The position numbers and the translations under genes are program-made. Positions 59,133-64,000 of a stretch of 64,000 nt of DNA are shown here, piece after piece. Origin of the DNA: Marasmius tenuissimus. Lineage: Eukaryota; Basidiomycota; Agaricomycetes; Agaricales; Marasmiaceae. Under the pieces are notes generated by a model, which was not told the origin of the DNA, searched no databases, and saw only the letters and a list, made by a program, of their open reading frames with translations. Position 1 is the first letter of the stretch. Every line of letters begins with the position of its first letter. The stretch spans positions 930,001 to 994,000 of the forward strand of contig JAQOTA010000054.1 in the NCBI GenBank assembly GCA_029532415.1, in the 5' to 3' direction.

Positions 59133-60153
59133 GGTTATGGGCCCCGCAAGCGGTGGTCAGGTCGATGTTATGATCGGAGTAGCCTAGCTCCCGTGTGTCG
59201 CCACCATCCTAGCGGACGACCTGTAACCTACATGGGTTATGGAAGTCTCTAGCGATGTCGGGCTTGTCATCGTCTGGTGTCAAGGTCAAAGGGTTGTTAG
59301 TTCCCTTTACACCTATCCACTATGTCCCTGTACTGTTGCATGTTGCACGAACGCATGTACATACTGTCTTGGCTTCATCTTCTTCGGCATAGACCTATCC
59401 GCGAAAGCGGCTCTGTCTCCCTGCTGATAACCCGGATTGGGCTTTGATCTTATATTATCACTGCCTAATGCCGATGAAAACCAATGGTTGGCGATGATCC
59501 TCACCATGAGGCATCGTTTAGGGGTCTATGGGGTTGTGCTTATAAACCAACTCGCCATGATTCCTGACGGTCGAAAGACCGGGCATGACATACATGCTGG
59601 GAGATTTGATCTCCTTACAACTAGGTTTTGATACTATACAGTTTTACGGTATCACATGGCCACTTTAGTATGTACAGGGACTCCCCTCCCGATGACCCCT
59701 CTCTTCTACGTTATTGTTAAACTCTAGCTCACCTATGATTGCTTTCTGGTCACCGACATGCCAAAGGCAGAGGGTGCATGAACTCAATTCATATGGATGA
59801 CTAGGTTTAATAATAACTTTCAATGGGTCATTCGGACAGTATGAGCTGATCACTCATACTTTTGCTAGTCTGGGGTTGAGACCAGATAGCACGATGGGAC
59901 ACCAGACACCGATACACACTGGGAACGTTGTAAGACCCTAGCAATTGGGCAGGGCTTCGTAACCAGATTAACTCCCCTGCACTACCTGCACACGGTACAC
60001 CCCATGATCTGCTTGACGCATACAGCCTGTTAAAAGTCCTAGACCTTTGGAGCATTTCTCGGTGTGCATCGAACCCTATTTATTTATGGGTGCTTCTTAG
60101 AAGCCTTCGTCGATTGACACTCTCTTGGCTCCACCCTTCTATATTTGAAGAGT
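59133..60153 (+). other. Long untranslated leader of the Copia
   Basis: About 1 kb between the LTR and the first in-frame ATG, with no extended frame in the sense direction. It probably contains packaging signals; nothing specific was recognised. Confidence 0.5.
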
Positions 60154-63100
60154 ATGCTCACGGGACTTTTGGCAGACCTCAATATGTCTCAATCAGGATC
60201 AAGGTCTGCTTCTCATTCTCCAAGTGGTAATCCCCCAACGACGTTTGTTCGCAATACGCCGGGATATACTCTGGGAACGGAAGTAGAAAATTCTGTAGAA
60301 GTTTATAACTACAATACGGAACCGTTGTACTCTCAAGTTGCGGACAGCAACTTTCCTGCTGGGTCAGGAGGAATCAGTATCATTCCAGTTTTGCTAGATG
60401 ATGGTTCGAATTTCGAAGATTGGTACCGATTACTTGAAGGTTACCTCTTTACCCAAGGCATACCTCAAGCCTTGGATGAAGAAGCACCTGAAACATCCTC
60501 TCCTGCTACTTCAGGAGAAGCCACCGCTCTAAATGAGTGGACTTCTAGGCGTAACAAAGTAATTGGTATTATCAAGATGCGCACTCGTCGTGCCCACGAC
60601 GCGCATGTTGATAAAACTTCGGTTATCTCAACCTTATCTAAACTCAAATCTACGTTTGGAGTTCAATCTTCTTCAAAGATGATGAATCTATATACGGACT
60701 TGCATAACGTCCAACTTCCTGAACACCTTAATCCAGTCCCTGGAATCAGTTACATGTTAACTGTTCGGGACCAACTTAAGGATCATGGAGTAGATATTTC
60801 GGACGACTTGCTGTGTCTTATGATCACAGCTAAGCTTAATGAAAAGCGCTGGCAGCTTTTCAAGCAGCAAGTATCCCGTATGAAGAAGGAAGAACTTAAA
60901 CCTACCGATTTGATTGCTGCAATAACGAATGAATGGAATAGAAGGAATGGGATTCATTCTGGTCCTGCTGCCTATACTGCCCATAACGCCAAAATTTCTG
61001 GTGTTAATAGATTTAACTCTCCTCCCAAATGGTCTGATCAGTCTCGTTCTGGCACTTCTGCAAATCAAAAGAAGAATAATAATAAAAACAATAACCAGAA
61101 CCAGAACAATCAGAACCAAGGTGGATCTTCTTCCAAGAAAGGAAAGAAGAAAGGAGGAAAGGGCAAAGGAAAAGGCAAAGGAAAGAAGAAGGATACTCAA
61201 AAAGGGGGGCAACAATCGCACACTGCGGTATTTGAACCTTCTGAGAAACCTTCTGAATATCAGAAACGAATTAATGCAGTAAACGAGCAAATCAGCTCAG
61301 TTTTTGAACGGGAAATGGCTGGGCCAGTTAACGTTCATATGTCCTACCACTACCCCACTGGTAGCACATCTGCACCAAACCCATTCCAAAACACGTATGA
61401 TCTTCAACAAGCACGCCTAGAAGAGAGAATCGCTGCTGACAGAGAAGGTCGTCCTGAACGACACATCTCTGTTCAAGAATGGAACAATAGACGAACTGTT
61501 CAACTAGATGAACAGGTTCGACAAGTAGAAGAAGCTATCGCTTCAACTACAATTTCCAATTCAAACATAGACAGCGATGGAGATGAGATACCATCTTTGG
61601 TGTACATCTCTGATACTCCAACAGAACCTGATAGTGACTCTTCATCTGATCATTCTTCAAATGATAGTCATACATGTTCTGCATATTCTTATGGCGCGCA
61701 TAGTAATGAAGAAATTATCTTCACAATGCCACGACGAGAGGCGACACCTAATCATACTTCGCCTGCGGACGAAGTTGACCAAGGTGAGAATCTTGAAGTA
61801 GCATCATCCACACAAGAAGACATACGTGTAACTGTTTCTACACCTCCTGACGATTATGGACCATGGGCAAATTCTATGTTTCCTAGGAACCACGCCGATC
61901 TTGTTCATTTGTTCAGACCAGAAAACTATTCTCAAGATGGAGATGACATAAAAGAGCCACCTCTCATCAATAGAAAAGTTGAATGGCGATTCTTACAAGA
62001 ATACAAAGAACAACATGATAACATGATGCGACGAGTTAACCTTAGGAATAATAGACCACATATAATAAATGGGATTAGACTCCCAATTCCTGTTGTCGAA
62101 GAATTCCGAGATTTCGGAGATCAGACAACTAACGACATGGCACTAAAGGAATCCATGATCAGAATGCGTTATAAATTAATACGCAGTATACCAGACCACA
62201 ATCTTTGGATCTGGATTCTGATCAGGACCAGAGAATATGTCGTTATGTATGCTATCAGAAGAGATGCAGTGCATAACATGACACCTCGTCAAGCTCTTCA
62301 TGAATTACGCATACAACAAAGGATATTACATGTGGAAACAGTAGAAGATACCAAGTTCACGCTTCATTACGAATACCAAACCTGGAACCTTCAACACCTA
62401 TCAACGGTTATAGCTGAAATCAATAATAAAAATTGGATCAGCACCGTTGAAGATTTTGTTCAACGAGTAAAAAACCCTCGTTCAACTTCGGTGGATGAAG
62501 CTTTCCGAGTCAATAAGAAGAACTTCACACTTCCAGTACAAGTGATGAATCCTATCTTCTGGCATTCGTTAGTCAAGCTTGGTCTTGAAGGGAAATGGTT
62601 ATTTGGAACGACAGACATAAGAGCGAGCCAATTTAGAACATCTCAATGGAGACAACCAGGGTTTAATAGGCGCTGGGTTCGCTTTATCCCTCATCTTAGT
62701 CTTTCAGATGTTCATAACTGGCATACGCACTTATACAAATGGATGAACAACATTAGAATGTCTGTTCCCATGACTCAGGCTGATATTCCTCGAAGAGAAC
62801 TCGAGGGTGGTCGCTTCGATGAACGACCAAGAACATACCCTGGAGATTTCATGGAATTAGCCGAGTCACTTAATCGTTCCAAATCTCCAATCCCTACTAC
62901 CCATGAATACATAAATCGGCCCGCAACTACACCACCTAGAGTACGACAATGGCAAGACCAAGTCATTCACACTCCTCCAAGCTCTCCCGAATCTTTTTAT
63001 GGCGTACAATCCTTAGAAGAGGATTACATTGAAGTTCCTTCTCGTCCAACCACTGCTCCACCTGATCAACCGGAAAGACTTAGTCCGGTAGATGAACAAC

Positions 63101-64000
63101 CTGAGGTTGACCCCTGGGTTACATCTCCAAGTGATCCCCGCAACTCTCAATTCGAGAATTACAGACCTGCAGTAATTGGACTAAGGACCAATGGACCGCC
63201 CTTACACGTTGCTGATGGCACGAGTATTGGCAATATCACTTTGGTTGTCAATAACAATCAGCCATATCAAGCCACAAGATTCGTTCAATGGCAGAACTAT
63301 AGACGCCAATTGGAAGCTTGGATAGAAGTTGAAGAAGCAGCTAATCAGCGTTATCAACAAGAACTCAGAACAGGACGAGAGCTTCTTGTTCGTCAAGGAT
63401 TCCAAAGTCAGAATCAAGAACCGCTTCAATGGCATGAACGGTACTTTGATGATAGTGACTATGGAGATGGCCTTGAAGGAGTTGATAACGATTGGGCTGA
63501 AAGCAACGATCGTGGAGACTGGCAAGTTTTTCAAAGTTCTAATAGTCAAACTTTCACTAAATCCTCGATGCAGAACTATCATATCCTAAGGAACTCAGTA
63601 CCAAGGAAATGTAGTATTACTTCTGTATATGCAACGACGAAATATAAGTCGTTTTCTGCTGCATTTTCGAGTGATTGTGAAGTGAGAAATACGCAAAATG
63701 CTTGGCTACTTGATAGTGGAGCATCAGCGCATATGACTCCGTATAAAACGGATTTCTCAGACTATCAGACTTTAGAAATGCCAATAGGTCTTACTACATC
63801 AGCGGGTGATAAAGCAAATGTGCAAATAGTAGGCTATGGTACTGTCCTCATCCGACATACCAATAGCGCAGGAGTGACGCAAGTCACAAAGTTATATCCA
63901 GTGATGTATAATCCAGACAGCCCACATCGTTTAATCTCTAGTGGGAAGTTCCGAAGTATAGGTTACTATACTTTACTGGACTCTCCAGAGACTTCGATCC
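60154..64000 (+). CDS. Copia gag-pol with long unique region, partial
   Basis: One frame is open from ATG 60154 (or ATG 60184) to the window edge, at least 1282 codons with no stop. The first about 300 residues look like Copia Gag (FEDWYRLLEGYL, LKSTFGVQSSSKMMNLY, MLTVRDQLKDHG). Instead of a CCHC zinc knuckle there is an Asn/Gln run and a Lys/Gly-rich stretch (about 61060-61215). Roughly 830 residues follow with no recognised domain (WRFLQEYKEQHDNMMRR, LWIWILIRTREYVVMYAIRR, FWHSLVKLGLEGKWLFG, Pro-rich linkers). Then comes the protease motif NAWLLDSGASAHMT (about 63697-63738). Integrase, reverse transcriptase and RNase H should lie beyond 64000. The open frame suggests a potentially active element. 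Confidence 0.8.
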   Translation, partial: MLTGLLADLNMSQSGSRSASHSPSGNPPTTFVRNTPGYTLGTEVENSVEVYNYNTEPLYSQVADSNFPAGSGGISIIPVLLDDGSNFEDWYRLLEGYLFTQGIPQALDEEAPETSSPATSGEATALNEWTSRRNKVIGIIKMRTRRAHDAHVDKTSVISTLSKLKSTFGVQSSSKMMNLYTDLHNVQLPEHLNPVPGISYMLTVRDQLKDHGVDISDDLLCLMITAKLNEKRWQLFKQQVSRMKKEELKPTDLIAAITNEWNRRNGIHSGPAAYTAHNAKISGVNRFNSPPKWSDQSRSGTSANQKKNNNKNNNQNQNNQNQGGSSSKKGKKKGGKGKGKGKGKKKDTQKGGQQSHTAVFEPSEKPSEYQKRINAVNEQISSVFEREMAGPVNVHMSYHYPTGSTSAPNPFQNTYDLQQARLEERIAADREGRPERHISVQEWNNRRTVQLDEQVRQVEEAIASTTISNSNIDSDGDEIPSLVYISDTPTEPDSDSSSDHSSNDSHTCSAYSYGAHSNEEIIFTMPRREATPNHTSPADEVDQGENLEVASSTQEDIRVTVSTPPDDYGPWANSMFPRNHADLVHLFRPENYSQDGDDIKEPPLINRKVEWRFLQEYKEQHDNMMRRVNLRNNRPHIINGIRLPIPVVEEFRDFGDQTTNDMALKESMIRMRYKLIRSIPDHNLWIWILIRTREYVVMYAIRRDAVHNMTPRQALHELRIQQRILHVETVEDTKFTLHYEYQTWNLQHLSTVIAEINNKNWISTVEDFVQRVKNPRSTSVDEAFRVNKKNFTLPVQVMNPIFWHSLVKLGLEGKWLFGTTDIRASQFRTSQWRQPGFNRRWVRFIPHLSLSDVHNWHTHLYKWMNNIRMSVPMTQADIPRRELEGGRFDERPRTYPGDFMELAESLNRSKSPIPTTHEYINRPATTPPRVRQWQDQVIHTPPSSPESFYGVQSLEEDYIEVPSRPTTAPPDQPERLSPVDEQPEVDPWVTSPSDPRNSQFENYRPAVIGLRTNGPPLHVADGTSIGNITLVVNNNQPYQATRFVQWQNYRRQLEAWIEVEEAANQRYQQELRTGRELLVRQGFQSQNQEPLQWHERYFDDSDYGDGLEGVDNDWAESNDRGDWQVFQSSNSQTFTKSSMQNYHILRNSVPRKCSITSVYATTKYKSFSAAFSSDCEVRNTQNAWLLDSGASAHMTPYKTDFSDYQTLEMPIGLTTSAGDKANVQIVGYGTVLIRHTNSAGVTQVTKLYPVMYNPDSPHRLISSGKFRSIGYYTLLDSPETSI

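Larger units (their letters stand above)
58615..64000 (+). mobile_element. Copia LTR retrotransposon, 5' part (runs off the window)
   Basis: A 518-bp 5' LTR (58615-59132, TGTTGAACATG...GGCTCATCA) is followed by GGTTATGGGCCCCGC, a candidate primer-binding site nearly the same as in the Copia at 18992. The internal frame carries a Copia-type protease motif. A near-identical solo LTR at 38563 and the deleted relative at 44011 show the family has been active here repeatedly. The 3' half lies beyond the window. Confidence 0.85.

Noticed and set aside
60757..61290. A 177-residue antisense frame rich in Leu/Ile.
   Set aside because: It is the complement of the Lys/Gly-rich and Gag-coding sequence of the Copia element.

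Overview
The window looks like a basidiomycete (Agaricomycetes, probably Agaricales) nuclear genome. Genes have several GT-AG introns of about 50-70 bases, promoters carry TATA boxes, and the gene families are ones I know from mushroom genomes: F-box proteins, single-pass membrane proteins with a beta-rich ectodomain, and KDZ transposases. The 608-residue protein at 2950-5253 resembles a hypothetical family I associate with Marasmius/Moniliophthora-type fungi. That placement is inference from memory of the family style, not a search. No tRNA, rRNA or CRISPR was seen. All exon coordinates are my own splice-site and phase reconstructions.

Flanks (1-14.8 kb and 53.8-58.5 kb). A three-gene block occurs in several copies: F-box gene (+), membrane-protein gene (+), and the '608-residue' family gene (-). 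Copy A (690-5253) has a dead F-box gene and an intact minus-strand gene. Copy B (7685-12800) has intact F-box and membrane genes and a truncated minus-strand gene. Copy C (53.8-58.06 kb) has a 5'-truncated F-box pseudogene, a membrane gene and a broken minus-strand gene carrying a MITE. An extra membrane gene (13171-14815) shares its membrane/tail exon with copies B and C but has a different ectodomain.

Centre (about 15.3-49.3 kb). This is a nested transposon island. Its base appears to be a large KDZ-type DNA transposon. It has arrays of CTCAAG/CTTGAG hexamers at both ends, a KDZ transposase pseudogene (17252-26240, minus), a T5orf172-type gene, an acidic-protein pseudogene, and at least two further accessory pseudogenes on the plus strand, arranged divergently around 27.65-28.36 kb. 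Into it inserted a complete Ty1/Copia element (18992-24255, inside a transposase intron), a Ty3/Gypsy chromovirus (28450-40194, inside an intron of an accessory gene), an internally deleted Copia (44011-45005) and three solo LTRs. The Gypsy element itself received a Tc1/mariner element, a hAT-type MITE and a solo LTR. Nearly every insertion has a readable target-site duplication. Subtracting them leaves an ancestral island of about 14-15 kb.

The Gypsy element also carries a 313-codon ORF with its own TATA box and a 51-base intron between the chromodomain and the 3' LTR. This is the most unusual cargo in the window.

Right end (58615-64000). The 5' part of another Copia element has one uninterrupted frame (60154 to the window edge). 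Between the Gag-like part and the protease motif it holds roughly 800 unexplained residues. Old elements are inactivated mostly by single stops explicable as CGA to TGA, whereas the two full Copia elements have no nonsense codons.
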